Positions 18,454-27,480 of a stretch of DNA of 64,000 nucleotides are shown here, one piece after another. How positions within the stretch are numbered: the stretch's first letter is position 1; the number at the start of each line of letters is the position of its first letter. This DNA comes from Desulfoluna butyratoxydans (lineage in GTDB: Bacteria; Desulfobacterota; Desulfobacteria; Desulfobacterales; Desulfolunaceae), in assembly GCF_900699765.1 (NCBI RefSeq), contig NZ_CAADHO010000006.1, positions 165,770-229,769 of the forward strand, given 5' to 3'. A program made the position numbers and the translations under genes. Below the pieces are notes generated by a model. The model saw only the letters and a list, made by a program, of their open reading frames with translations, was not told the DNA's origin and searched no databases.

Positions 18454-18909
18454 TCCGTGGCTTCCGGCCCGCTTCCGTTTCCCGGCCATCCGCGAGGCTC
18501 TGGGGGCGGGCCTTGCGTGGGGCTGTAAAATTTTCTGACACCCTGAAAACCCTGGGCTTTCCCTGACGTCCCGCAGGCCATTTCCTACAGGGCGTTTCCG
18601 ATCCATTTTCTCCCTTTGTTCTCCCTTCTGTTCCACTCCTTGCGAAACCGTGAATTTCCCCGTCCTCCGCGCCGATTCCCCATAATCCGTACCTGCCTGC
18701 TGTCTTCTGTGAAAATTGATAACAAAGATATGGCATTGTTTTTGCTCGTTTGCATTGTAACGCATTGCTTCTAAGCGTCAGCGATGCGATCCCGGGCCGA
18801 TGGGTTGGCCCGAATGCCGGAGGCTGGTTGGTTCCGGTGACGTCCATTTCGGGTGAGCCGGAGCAAAGCCGACCGGTTTCCACCCCGATAACACAGCGAG
18901 GAAAAAAAG
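18454..18909. other. Intergenic region upstream of the PHA locus
   Basis: 456 bases. I see no repeat module, strong hairpin or clear promoter match; an AT-richer stretch at about 18700-18770 is the likeliest place for the phaE promoter. Confidence 0.4.
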
Positions 18910-19518
18910 ATGGCGGCTTTTTACGAGGAGTTGTTCAAGCAGAATGCCACCCTGTGGAACAGCATGTCCGAGTCCATGGGGTCCTTAGGAAATGACGGAA
19001 TGACAGGGTTTACCTCTTTTTGGCGAGAGTCCGGTGGAAAAGCCATGGAGCGGTTTCTGACGGGCGGGTTTCCCGGTCGTATCGGACCGGCGTGTTTTCA
19101 TCAGGAGAAGGTGGACGGGGCCGTGAAGCACCTGGGGGCTCTGAACGCGGCGCTCCTGGAGTTCACCGCCTACATGATGCTGCCCGTGGAGGCCGCCTTC
19201 AAGCATGCCGTCAAGGAGGTGGGCAGCGCGAACACTCCCGAGGATTGGAAGGCCTTTGGCGAGCACATGATGCGCCATATGGAGGAGGGGTACCAGGGGC
19301 TGTTTACGAGCAAGGGGTATCTGGATGCCCTGGACATGCTCATGGTGACGGCCGGAGAGGCCCGGCACCGGATGATGGGGGTGGGGGAGGACCTTCTCCA
19401 GGCGTCGGGGGTGCCGTCCCTGCGGGAGATGGACGCCCTGTCCAGGGATGTGTATCAGCTGAAAAAACGGGTGGGGGTCCTGGAAAAAGAGGACGGCGCG
19501 TCCCAGAAGTCCGCGTGA
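18910..19518 (+). CDS. phaE: PhaE-like subunit of class III polyhydroxyalkanoate synthase
   Basis: 202 residues, shorter than the ~350 of Allochromatium PhaE. It is helical and rich in Met, Glu and Lys. It ends in the conserved heptad-like tail VPSLREMDALSRDVYQLKKRVGVLE, typical of the PhaE/phasin C-terminus. GAGGAAAAAAAG lies before ATG 18910. It is followed after 108 bases by a class III phaC, which supports the call. PhaE binds PhaC and activates it on PHA granules. Confidence 0.8.
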   Translation: MAAFYEELFKQNATLWNSMSESMGSLGNDGMTGFTSFWRESGGKAMERFLTGGFPGRIGPACFHQEKVDGAVKHLGALNAALLEFTAYMMLPVEAAFKHAVKEVGSANTPEDWKAFGEHMMRHMEEGYQGLFTSKGYLDALDMLMVTAGEARHRMMGVGEDLLQASGVPSLREMDALSRDVYQLKKRVGVLEKEDGASQKSA

Positions 19519-19626
19519 CCGACCCTTCAGGGCGCTTAGTGTGCCATTCAGTTGGTGTGAATCCGGTCGCGGCGTTGTTGCGGTGCGGCCCCAGTCAAAA
19601 CAGCCTGCATGAAAACGGAGGACCCC

Positions 19627-20766
19627 ATGAATTTTTCCACTATACAGACAGCCGAGTCCCTTGCCCGGGAGTCCATGCGAACCTTCAGCCAGGGCATGGC
19701 TTACGCGGAGGAGAGCCTTCGCAACCTCTCTGAAAACCTGGATACCGATATTGCCACCACCCCCTTTGAGGTGGTGTACACCGAAGACCGGATCCGGCTC
19801 AAGCATTACTGCCCCAAGAAGACCCGGGGAAAAGGGCTCAAGACCCCGCTTCTTATTGTCTACGCCCTGATAAACCGGGAGACCATGCTGGACCTCCAGC
19901 CGGACAAGAGCGTGATCAGGAATTTCCTGGAGGAGGGCGTGGACGTCTATGTGCTGGAGTGGGGCTACCCCATGCGCAAGGATCGCTGGCTCACCCTGGA
20001 GGACCACATCGAGGGGTACATGGACCATGTGGTGGATCATATCCTGAAAACCAAGCGCCTGGCCAAGCTCAACCTCATGGGCATCTGCATGGGGGGCACC
20101 ATGGGCGTGGTGTATGCCTCTTTGCACCCGGAAAAGGTGAAGAACCTCATCACCACGGTGACCCCCACCTGGTTTGATACCGAAGAGGGGCTGCTCCATC
20201 TCTGGATGAAGGAGACCCATGTGGAGAGGGTGGTGGAGGCGTGCGGCAACATGCCCGGCGACGTCATGAACCTGGGCTTTCTCATGCTCAACCCGGCCAA
20301 GCTGGTGGTGGAGAAGTACCACGGCCTTATGGCCAACCTCAACGACAAGGATTTCCTCGAGAACTTCATCCGCATGGAGAAGTGGATCTTCGACAGCCCG
20401 GACGTCCCCGGGGAGACCTTTCTGGAATTTATCACGGCTTTTTACCGGGAAAACCGCCTGCTCAACGGCAGCTTCACCCTGGGGGGCAAGGCCGTGGACG
20501 TTACCCGCATCACCATGCCCGTTTTGAACATCTACGCCAAATACGATCATCTGGTGCCTCCTTCGGCCTGCGACCGGTTTACCAAGGCCGTGGGAAGCGC
20601 CGACGTTCAGGATCTCTGCCTCGACACCGGCCATATCGGCATTTACGTGAGCTCAAAATGCCAGAGAGACTTCGTGCCCCATATCGCGGGGTGGCTCAAG
20701 GAGCGTGACGGGGCAGAGGTCCGCAAAACCAAGGGCGACAAAGAGAAGGCCACGGCCGCCGCATGA
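19627..20766 (+). CDS. phaC: Class III polyhydroxyalkanoate synthase, catalytic subunit
   Basis: 379 residues, close to the 355 of Allochromatium PhaC. The lipase-like box GICMGG places the nucleophile at about C154 (C149 in the classic enzyme). Catalytic Asp lies in NIYAKYDHLVPP near 305 and His in DTGHIGIYVS near 335. It polymerises hydroxyacyl-CoA monomers together with PhaE. ATG 19627 follows GGAGG; an ATG at 19609 is in frame but lacks a site. Its stop lies 44 bases before the second synthase. Confidence 0.92.
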   Translation: MNFSTIQTAESLARESMRTFSQGMAYAEESLRNLSENLDTDIATTPFEVVYTEDRIRLKHYCPKKTRGKGLKTPLLIVYALINRETMLDLQPDKSVIRNFLEEGVDVYVLEWGYPMRKDRWLTLEDHIEGYMDHVVDHILKTKRLAKLNLMGICMGGTMGVVYASLHPEKVKNLITTVTPTWFDTEEGLLHLWMKETHVERVVEACGNMPGDVMNLGFLMLNPAKLVVEKYHGLMANLNDKDFLENFIRMEKWIFDSPDVPGETFLEFITAFYRENRLLNGSFTLGGKAVDVTRITMPVLNIYAKYDHLVPPSACDRFTKAVGSADVQDLCLDTGHIGIYVSSKCQRDFVPHIAGWLKERDGAEVRKTKGDKEKATAAA

Positions 20767-20810
20767 TACGCGGGACCGCCCGGCGGTCCCAACGGAAGAG
20801 AGGGACGGAG

Positions 20811-22529
20811 ATGAGACGCGATACACAGACAGAACGGCCGTTTCAGGCACTGGATACCCTGTGGCACGCCCTGCAGGGGCGGGGGACCATGAACTTCTCC
20901 CCGGTGGCCACCGCCCTGGCCGCCGGGGACTGGGCCATGCACCTGGCCAACTCCCCGGCAAAGCAGACCGAGCTCTGGATGGCCCTGGCCACCCTGCCTG
21001 CCGCCCTTCAGGCAGAAAAGGCCCATGCCGTGGAGGCAGAAGGCGGCGCAGCCGACCGTCGGTTTAACGGCGATGGCTGGGCTCAGGAGCCCTTCTGCAC
21101 CTTTCGGAGCCTCTACAGCCTGGCCTGCCGGGCATGGGGCACCCTGGCCGTGGGGGTGCCCGGGGTGGAGCCCCACCACGGCGAGTTCATGGCCTTTATG
21201 GGGCGCCAGGTGCTGGAGCTGGGGTCTCCATACAACTACCTGGCCACCAACCCCGAGCTGCTTCGCCTGACCCGAGAGGAGAAGGGGGGCAATCTCATGC
21301 GGGGCCTTTACCACTACGCCGAGGACATGAGCCGCCTGCTTCAGGGCATGCCCCCGGCCGAGGCCGGTGCCTTTGAGGTGGGCCGTAACCTGGCCGTCAC
21401 AGACGGGGAGGTGATCTACCGCAACCGGCTCATGGAGCTGATCCAGTACCGCCCCTCCACCTCGGAGGTGTTTGCGGACCCCGTGCTTATCGTCCCAGCC
21501 TGGATCATGAAGTACTACATCCTGGATCTTTCCGCTGAAAACTCCATGGTGAAGTACCTCGTGGACCAGGGGCACACCGTGTTCATGGTTTCCTGGAAGA
21601 ACCCGGCCACAGGCGACCGGGATCTGGACCTGGAAGACTACATGGACTTAGGGATCATGGCGGCCCTGGACAAGCTGGAGGAGGTGGTGCCGGACCGAAA
21701 GGTCCACGGCGTAGGGTATTGCCTGGGGGGCACCCTTTTTGCCATCGCCGCCGCGGCCATGGCCCGGGACGGGGACGAGCGGCTCAAGAGCCTCACCCTC
21801 ATGGCTGCCCAGACCGACTTCACCGAAGCCGGAGAGCTCATGCTCTTCATCGACCCGGCCCAGCTCAGTTTCCTGGAGGACATCATGCGCTTCCAGGGCT
21901 ACCTGGACACCGGGCAGATGGCCGGGGCCTTTCAGCTGCTGCGGGCCTATGACCTTATCTGGTCCCAGGCCGTGGCCCGGTACTTAAAGGGCGAGCGACG
22001 GCCCTTGAACGCCCTGATGACCTGGAACGCCGACGCCACGCGCATGCCCAGCCGGATGCACAGCCGCTACCTTCGGGAGCTGTTCCTGGACAACGACTTC
22101 TCCGAGGGGCGCTTCGAGGTCAAGGGGCGGCCCGTGGTGATCAGCGACATCCATGTCCCCATCTTCCTGGTGGCCACCCAGAAGGACCATGTGGCCCCCT
22201 GGACCTCGGTCTATAAGTTCCACCTGGCCGCCGATGCCCGCAGCATCACCTTTGTGCTCACCGCAGGGGGCCATAACTCGGGCATCGTGAGCGAGCCCGG
22301 CCACGCCGGGCGATCCTACCGCATCGCCACCCGGCGGGAAGGGGAGATCTACGTGCCTCCCGAACGCTGGCTCGGCAGTACGCCGGTCAAGGAGGGCTCC
22401 TGGTGGGTGGACTGGCAGAAATGGCTCATGGCCGGATCCGGGCAGAAAGGCGCGCCCCCGGCCCCGGGTCGGTTTTCTGGGGAGGGAGAAGGCTGCGTTG
22501 CCCCGGGGTCCTATGTCTACGGACGGTGA
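20811..22529 (+). CDS. phaC: Second polyhydroxyalkanoate synthase, class I/II type
   Basis: 572 residues, the size of single-subunit class I/II synthases. GYCLGG holds the nucleophile at about C304 (C319 in Cupriavidus). Other class I/II marks are YILDLSAENSMVKYLVDQGHTVFMVSW, the catalytic Asp near 450 (VATQKDHVAPW) and His in GGHNSGIV near 480, and the tryptophan-rich C-terminus. GAGAGGG lies before ATG 20811. An alternative ATG at 20763 overlaps the stop of the class III gene (ATGA), so translational coupling is possible. Two synthase classes in tandem are unusual. Confidence 0.92.
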   Translation: MRRDTQTERPFQALDTLWHALQGRGTMNFSPVATALAAGDWAMHLANSPAKQTELWMALATLPAALQAEKAHAVEAEGGAADRRFNGDGWAQEPFCTFRSLYSLACRAWGTLAVGVPGVEPHHGEFMAFMGRQVLELGSPYNYLATNPELLRLTREEKGGNLMRGLYHYAEDMSRLLQGMPPAEAGAFEVGRNLAVTDGEVIYRNRLMELIQYRPSTSEVFADPVLIVPAWIMKYYILDLSAENSMVKYLVDQGHTVFMVSWKNPATGDRDLDLEDYMDLGIMAALDKLEEVVPDRKVHGVGYCLGGTLFAIAAAAMARDGDERLKSLTLMAAQTDFTEAGELMLFIDPAQLSFLEDIMRFQGYLDTGQMAGAFQLLRAYDLIWSQAVARYLKGERRPLNALMTWNADATRMPSRMHSRYLRELFLDNDFSEGRFEVKGRPVVISDIHVPIFLVATQKDHVAPWTSVYKFHLAADARSITFVLTAGGHNSGIVSEPGHAGRSYRIATRREGEIYVPPERWLGSTPVKEGSWWVDWQKWLMAGSGQKGAPPAPGRFSGEGEGCVAPGSYVYGR

Positions 22530-22577
22530 GCCTGGGTATGTAAAGGACGGGACAAGAGCAAAACATATAAAAACGAT

Positions 22578-22660
22578 GCCTCCGGCGGCAAGGTGAGCCA
22601 CCTTGAAAGCTGGTTGCCGCAGCGCTTTAACCCTCGTTCCTCGGGTTAAATCACTGCGGC
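22578..22660 (+). repeat. A module repeat
   Basis: GCCTCCGGCGG, hairpin AAGGTG/CACCTT, then outer stem GCCGCAG/CTGCGGC with inner TTTAACCC/GGGTTAAA and loop TCGTTCCTC. The right bracket is absent. It lies between the second PHA synthase and the MaoC gene. Confidence 0.78.
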
Positions 22661-22734
22661 ATTCAGGCACAACGAAAATATGTGTTTTTTTGCCTGAACT
22701 CTTCGAAAAAAGTAAGGATACATGGAGGCCTCTC

Positions 22735-23139
22735 ATGACCACACGTTCAGCGCAGGGCACCTGCGCAGAGTTTGCCAAGACCATCACGGAGTGCGACATC
22801 AACGGATACGCTGGTATCACCGGGGATTTTAATCCCGTGCACATCAACGATGTCTATGCGGGGGCCACCCGCTTTAAAGGACGCATCGCCCACGGCATGC
22901 TGACGGCGGGCCTTATCTCCAACGTCATCGGCACGAGGCTCCCAGGGCCCGGGACCATTTACCTGAGCCAGAACCTCACCTTCACCGCCCCGGTGAAGGT
23001 CAACGACACCATCACCGCCCGGGTGGAGGTCACCGAGCCCCCCACCGACAAAGGGCTCACCCACCTCAAGACCACCTGCACCAACCAGGACGGGACCCTG
23101 GTGCTGGACGGCACGGCCACGGTGATCTGGCCCCGCTGA
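22735..23139 (+). CDS. phaJ: MaoC-like (R)-specific enoyl-CoA hydratase
   Basis: 134 residues from ATG 22735, preceded by GGAGG. It has the single hot-dog domain of PhaJ, with the hydratase motif DFNPVHIND..A near 30-40 (catalytic Asp and His) and RIAHGMLTAGLIS near 55-67. PhaJ makes (R)-3-hydroxyacyl-CoA from beta-oxidation enoyl-CoA. Its place just after two PHA synthases suggests it supplies their monomers from fatty acids. No phaA or phaB is present in the window. Confidence 0.88.
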   Translation: MTTRSAQGTCAEFAKTITECDINGYAGITGDFNPVHINDVYAGATRFKGRIAHGMLTAGLISNVIGTRLPGPGTIYLSQNLTFTAPVKVNDTITARVEVTEPPTDKGLTHLKTTCTNQDGTLVLDGTATVIWPR

Positions 23140-23191
23140 CAGCCGTTTCAAATAGTCTGCCTTCTATTGGGATCGTGGGTGGAAAAAGCAG

Positions 23192-23607
23192 GCCTCCGGC
23201 GGCCAGGTGGGGGCACCTGGAAACCCTGTGGCGAATGCATGAAGGCAGACATCATGCATTCGCTTTCGGGGCATTCGCGTGATGTGCGACATGTGGCAAC
23301 CGGTTTTGCAGAAAAGGCCCATGTCATTCTTCTGGAATACTGATTCGTATATACCTCGGGCTGAAAGTCTCTTCCTCAGGTGCCGGCGGGCCGTGACGTT
23401 GCCGGAGTGCGGGCCATGTTGTGCGTTACATGGTATCGTCTTGCCCTGTGATGAGGTATGATAAAGAAATAATTCATTTTGTGGAGGGTGCTTGCATCGT
23501 GCATGTACACATCTCCACAAGCATACCGCTGTGATTTCGCCCGAGGAACGAGGGGGAAAGCACAGCGGTAACCAGCTTTCAAGGTGGCTCACCTTGCCGC
23601 CGGAGGC
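23192..23607. repeat. Bracketed intergenic composite, B and inverted A modules
   Basis: Opens with GCCTCCGGCGG (23192) and closes with its complement (23597-23607) before TTTTTT. The B module (23192-23335) has CAGGTG/CACCTG and a perfect 12-base stem GCGAATGCATGA/TCATGCATTCGC. The inverted A module (23526-23607) has outer stem CCGCTGTG/CACAGCGG with GAGGAACGA. About 190 bases between the two modules are not repeat. The composite occupies the 527-base gap before the old yellow enzyme gene; no gene was found there. Confidence 0.8.
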
Positions 23608-23666
23608 TTTTTTGGCTCCGCCCTTACCCTTCGTTGTCCAACCCCAAAAAAACAGGAGATCAGGCC

Positions 23667-24743
23667 ATGTCCCGTGAGATGCTCTTTTCCCCGTTTCACA
23701 TCGGTCCCTTGACCCTTCCCAACCGCGTGGTGATGGCGCCTTTGACGAGGAGCAGGGCAGGGGAGGGCAACGTCCCCCATGCCCTGAATGTCGAGTATTA
23801 TGCCCAGCGGGCCACGGCAGGGATTATCATCAGCGAGGCCACCCAGATTTCGCCCCAGGGCGTGGGGTATCCCGGCACCCCCGGGATTCATTCGCCGGAG
23901 CAGGTGGCGGGCTGGGCCCAGGTGACAGGGGCCGTGCATAACAAGGGGGGGCGCATTTTTCTCCAGCTCTGGCATGTGGGGCGGGTGTCCCACCCGTCCC
24001 TTCAGCCCAACGGCGAAAAACCCGTGGCGCCGTCGGCCATTGTCCCTGCCGGAGAGAGCTTTACCCCGACGGGCATGGCGCCTTTTGAGGCGCCCCGGGA
24101 GCTGGGCTCCGAAGAGATCCCCTGCATTGTGGCCCAGTACGCCGCGGCAGCGGAAAACGCCATGGCCGCGGGCTTTGACGGGGTGGAGATCCACGGGGCC
24201 AACGGGTACCTCATCGATCAGTTTTTAAGGGACGGTACCAACCACCGGGTCGACGCTTACGGTGGCTCTGTGGAGAACAGGGGGCGCTTTTTGCGGGAGG
24301 TGACCGAGGCGGTGCTGAAGGTGGTGGAGCCGGGCAGGGTGGGGGTGCGGCTATCCCCTGAGAACAGCTTCAACGACATCCGGGACAGCGACCCCCAGGC
24401 CACCTTTGACGCCGTGGCCGAGATGCTGAGTTTTTATCGCCTGGCCTATCTCCACGTGGTGGAGGGTGATTTTGTCTCCGGGGAAGCGAACCTGGATTAC
24501 TCACGGCTCAAGGAGCGGTTCCGAGGGCCGTACATGGCCAACGCGGGCTACACAAAAGAGCGGGCCGAAGCGTCCCTTCGAGACGGCGTGGCCGACCTTG
24601 TCTCCTTTGGGTCTCTGTACATCGCAAACCCGGATCTGGTGGCACGCTTTGAGCAGGACGCGCCCCTGGCCGAGGCGGATGAGGAGACCTACTACGGGGG
24701 GGATGAAAAGGGGTATACCGATTACCCCTTCCTGGGGGAGTGA
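23667..24743 (+). CDS. Old yellow enzyme family alkene reductase (NemA-like)
   Basis: 358 residues from ATG 23667 (AGGAGA upstream). FMN barrel signatures are NRVVMAPLTRSRAGEG at 19-34, LQLWHVGRVSHPS near 100, and HGANGYLIDQFLRDGTNHRVDAYGGS near 180-205 with the substrate-binding H..N pair. The family reduces activated alkenes, nitro compounds and nitrate esters with NAD(P)H. The physiological substrate is unknown. It is a single gene with its own terminator. Confidence 0.92.
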   Translation: MSREMLFSPFHIGPLTLPNRVVMAPLTRSRAGEGNVPHALNVEYYAQRATAGIIISEATQISPQGVGYPGTPGIHSPEQVAGWAQVTGAVHNKGGRIFLQLWHVGRVSHPSLQPNGEKPVAPSAIVPAGESFTPTGMAPFEAPRELGSEEIPCIVAQYAAAAENAMAAGFDGVEIHGANGYLIDQFLRDGTNHRVDAYGGSVENRGRFLREVTEAVLKVVEPGRVGVRLSPENSFNDIRDSDPQATFDAVAEMLSFYRLAYLHVVEGDFVSGEANLDYSRLKERFRGPYMANAGYTKERAEASLRDGVADLVSFGSLYIANPDLVARFEQDAPLAEADEETYYGGDEKGYTDYPFLGE

Positions 24744-24763
24744 GACCGGTGCAAAAAAATGTC

Positions 24764-24789
24764 GGCCCCCGGCAGTGGTGCCGGAGGCC
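24764..24789 (+). terminator. Terminator of the alkene reductase gene
   Basis: GGCCCCCGGCA pairs with TGCCGGAGGCC with one mismatch and a four-base loop, then TTTT shortly after. It is preceded by an A-run, the same layout as the bracket terminators. Confidence 0.6.
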
Positions 24790-24813
24790 ATTTTGAGCTG
24801 AGGTGGTTGTTTG

Positions 24814-26331
24814 TTATTGCACCGGCGCCGTAAGCCGGGCTGCACGGGCGGCAAACCGGAACCAGAAGGGTTTGTCGTCCAGTTCCGTGGGGGTCATGAG
24901 GCGGGAGTGGGCAAAATCCTCTTTGAGCATGGCCTCCACTTTGGCGGCAAAGGGGGCATCCACCACCAGGGCGGAGATTTCGAAGTTCAGCCGGAACGAG
25001 CGGTTGTCGAGGTTGGCTGTGCCCACCACGGCGGCATCGTGGTCCACGAGCATCACCTTCTGGTGGAGAAACCCCTTCTGGTAGCGGAAGATTTTGATGT
25101 CTGTTCCCTTGAGGTCCCGCAGGAAGGTGAAGGCCGTGAGGTAGACGAGCTTGTGGTCCGGGTCGTCGGGGATGAGGATCTTTACCTCCACGCCCCTTAA
25201 GTCGGCGAGCTTCAGGGCGGCGATGATCCCTTCGTCCGGGACGAAGTAGGGGCTGGCAATCCAGATCCGGTCCCGGGCCGTGGTGATGGCCTCCAGAAAC
25301 AGGAGGCCGGTGGTCTCCTGGGGATCGGCCGGTGAGGAGGGGATGATGTGGACTACCTTGTCTCCCTGCCGCGTGAGGGCGGCCAGCCAGTCGAGCTCCA
25401 CAAAGCTGCGGGTGGCCCAGTACCAGTCTTCGAGGAAGGCGAGCTGCACCGCAAGGACGGAGGGGCCCACGATGCGGACGTGGGTGTCCCGCCAATGGCC
25501 GAATTTGGGGGAGAGGCCCAGGTACTGGTCCCCCACGTTGTGGCCCCCGACCCAGGCCGTGGTGCCGTCGGTTACCACGATCTTGCGGTGGTTGCGGAAG
25601 TTGAGCTGAAAGCGGTTGCCCCGTCCCTGGGTGGTGCCGAAGGCCGAGACCTCGACCCCTGCTTCGCGCAGAGCGTTTAAGTAGCTCCGGGGCAGGGAGT
25701 GGCAGCCGATTTCGTCGTAAAGGAAATAGACATCAATGCCTGCCCGGGCCCTTTCGATCATCTTGTCCCTGAGGCGCTGGCCCAGCCCGTCGTTTTTGAC
25801 GATGAAAAACTGGACGAGGATGTACTCTTTGGCCGCATCCATGCCCGTAAAGATGCTCTCAAAGGTTTGGTCACCGTCGATGAGCAGCTCCACGTCGTTG
25901 CCTGTGGTCATGGGCAGCTCGGTCATGCGGGTGAGGACCCGGTGGCTCCCCCGGGGATCTTTGGGCGTTACGAGAAAGCTGTCCCCTGCGGCCTCCACCT
26001 CCGGCTCCAGGGCCAGCAGCTCTTCGTCCACCCGGTGGCGGGCCGTGGTGTAGCCCTGGAATTCGCTGCGTCCGAAGACCCAGTAGAGGGGGACGGCCAG
26101 GTAAGGAAAGGTGTTCAGGGAGACGGCCCAGGCAACGGCCCCCTGGGCGGTGCGGGTCTCCATGATGGCGTGGACCGAGGTCCAGGCCCCGATGGTGTGG
26201 GCTGTGGCGGAAATGGTGAGCAGGGCAGAGAGGCGGACCAGCCACCTCTTCAGGCGGGACTTTTTTTTGACGGGTGCTGTGACGTTATCCTGGGATGCCG
26301 GTTGTTCAGGCGGCGTGGGGTGATTGTCCAT
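24814..26331 (-). CDS. cls: Cardiolipin synthase (phospholipase D family)
   Basis: 505 residues. Two membrane segments lie near 30-50 and 62-85 (WAVSLNTFPYLAVPLYWVFG, the PLDc_N domain). Two HKD motifs follow: NFRNHRKIVVTDG near 240 and FLHQKVMLVDHD near 420. The enzyme condenses two phosphatidylglycerols into cardiolipin at the inner membrane. AGGGAG precedes ATG 26331. The proline/lysine-rich first ~28 residues are an extension before the first membrane segment. Confidence 0.92.
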   Translation of the reverse strand: MDNHPTPPEQPASQDNVTAPVKKKSRLKRWLVRLSALLTISATAHTIGAWTSVHAIMETRTAQGAVAWAVSLNTFPYLAVPLYWVFGRSEFQGYTTARHRVDEELLALEPEVEAAGDSFLVTPKDPRGSHRVLTRMTELPMTTGNDVELLIDGDQTFESIFTGMDAAKEYILVQFFIVKNDGLGQRLRDKMIERARAGIDVYFLYDEIGCHSLPRSYLNALREAGVEVSAFGTTQGRGNRFQLNFRNHRKIVVTDGTTAWVGGHNVGDQYLGLSPKFGHWRDTHVRIVGPSVLAVQLAFLEDWYWATRSFVELDWLAALTRQGDKVVHIIPSSPADPQETTGLLFLEAITTARDRIWIASPYFVPDEGIIAALKLADLRGVEVKILIPDDPDHKLVYLTAFTFLRDLKGTDIKIFRYQKGFLHQKVMLVDHDAAVVGTANLDNRSFRLNFEISALVVDAPFAAKVEAMLKEDFAHSRLMTPTELDDKPFWFRFAARAARLTAPVQ

Positions 26332-26507
26332 GGGCAGCTCCCTGAGGGTCTGTCGGGTGTGAAAAGGAAAGACCGGATGCGTTTACAGTGATCTGAAATT
26401 ATTCACCAAAGAATATCTTTGATTGATGCCTGAAGTAAAGGGGCTTTGTGTGGCGCGTCGGGGAGGGAATCCATGGATGGAGGCAAGGGAGGGGAAAGGG
26501 GGTACGA

Positions 26508-26575
26508 ATCGTTCCCAGGCAGAGCCTGGGAACGATGGCGCGAAGCATATGCAAACCCGGGGCGTTAGCCCCTGG
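26508..26575. repeat. D palindrome with C fragment
   Basis: 26508-26536 is a perfect palindrome, 13-base arms ATCGTTCCCAGGC and complement around AGA. It is followed by a remnant of the C module, including GGGGC-gtta-GCCCC. It sits just beyond the stop of the YjfJ-like gene and may end its transcript. Confidence 0.7.
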
Positions 26576-26579
26576 TGGG

Positions 26580-27341
26580 TTATTTTTTCAACGCGGCCAG
26601 GCGGTCAGAGATGGAGCTGGTGGCCGGGGCGGAACCGCCCGCCTCTTTCATGGCAGAGGCGATGAGGTCGTTCTCTTTTTCAACCTTGCCGGGGGCCAGG
26701 AGCTTGGCCTTCATGCGGGCGGCCTCGGCTTTGGCGTTGGCCGCGTCCGCGTTTTTACGCATGGCGGAGAGGGCGCTGCCCAGCTGGTCGGACTCGTCGC
26801 GCAGGCCGGCGAGTTTGGCGGCGCGTTCCGCAGAGTCTTTGGCCCGCTCTTCCCGGACCTTGGCCCGTTTCATGTCCTGAACCGCTTTTTCAAGGCTTTT
26901 CTTGGCTGTTTTCAGTTTTTCGGCGGAGAGGGACGCCACCTCTTCGAGTTCCTCCATGAAGGCCTTGGCTTCCACGGCTTCCTGCTCTTCCACTTCCATT
27001 TCAGGCTGCATCTCTTCGAGGAGCTGCACCAGCTCGGTGAGGGCCTTTTCGGCGTCGGCGTTTCCCGGTTCCTCTGCAAGGCGCGTCTGAAGGATCTCAG
27101 CCGCCTTGAGGCGCTGGTCGTAAAGGCCCTTGATGGCGTCGGCTTCGGCCTGCTCTTTCTTGTATACCTGGCGGGCCTCTCCCACTTCCTGGACCAGCTT
27201 GTTGAGCCGTTTTTCCATCTGCTCAAGCTCTGCCTTGGAGGCGGTTTCGGGGTCCCAGGAGGCCAGGATCTGGACAATGCTCTGGCCGACGTTTTCGCTC
27301 TTTTTTTTGCCGAATGATGTTACAAAACTGAAAAAACCCAT
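26580..27341 (-). CDS. PspA/IM30-like coiled-coil protein (YjfJ-like)
   Basis: 253 residues. Nearly all of it is predicted long helix rich in Glu, Lys and Ala (for example SAEKLKTAKKSLEKAVQDM), with a short hydrophobic start MGFFSFVTSFG and a C-terminal ISDRLAALKK. This is the shape of PspA family proteins such as E. coli YjfJ. The call rests on composition plus the adjacent YjfK-like gene, an association also present in the E. coli yjf cluster. Likely a membrane-associated scaffold. AAGGAG precedes ATG 27341. Confidence 0.7.
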   Translation of the reverse strand: MGFFSFVTSFGKKKSENVGQSIVQILASWDPETASKAELEQMEKRLNKLVQEVGEARQVYKKEQAEADAIKGLYDQRLKAAEILQTRLAEEPGNADAEKALTELVQLLEEMQPEMEVEEQEAVEAKAFMEELEEVASLSAEKLKTAKKSLEKAVQDMKRAKVREERAKDSAERAAKLAGLRDESDQLGSALSAMRKNADAANAKAEAARMKAKLLAPGKVEKENDLIASAMKEAGGSAPATSSISDRLAALKK

Positions 27342-27397
27342 GGAATGTTACTCCTTATCTGTCATGGTTGCGGGATGCGATAATCAAATTATAAAAC

Positions 27398-27480
27398 AGC
27401 CTCCGTCAGCGAGTGCCACACCCCGAGGCTCGAGGGGGTTGAGTATTCGTGAACCAGGGGATTGTCCACCGGTTTAGTAT
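27398..27480. repeat. Decayed bracket repeat
   Basis: AACAGCCTCCG followed by a degenerate hairpin region between the yjfK-like and yjfJ-like genes. It may be a remnant composite inserted into the operon. Confidence 0.35.

Noticed and set aside
22603..22734. N-terminal extension of the MaoC protein
   Set aside because: It is the translated A module; ATG 22735 has GGAGG at the right distance.
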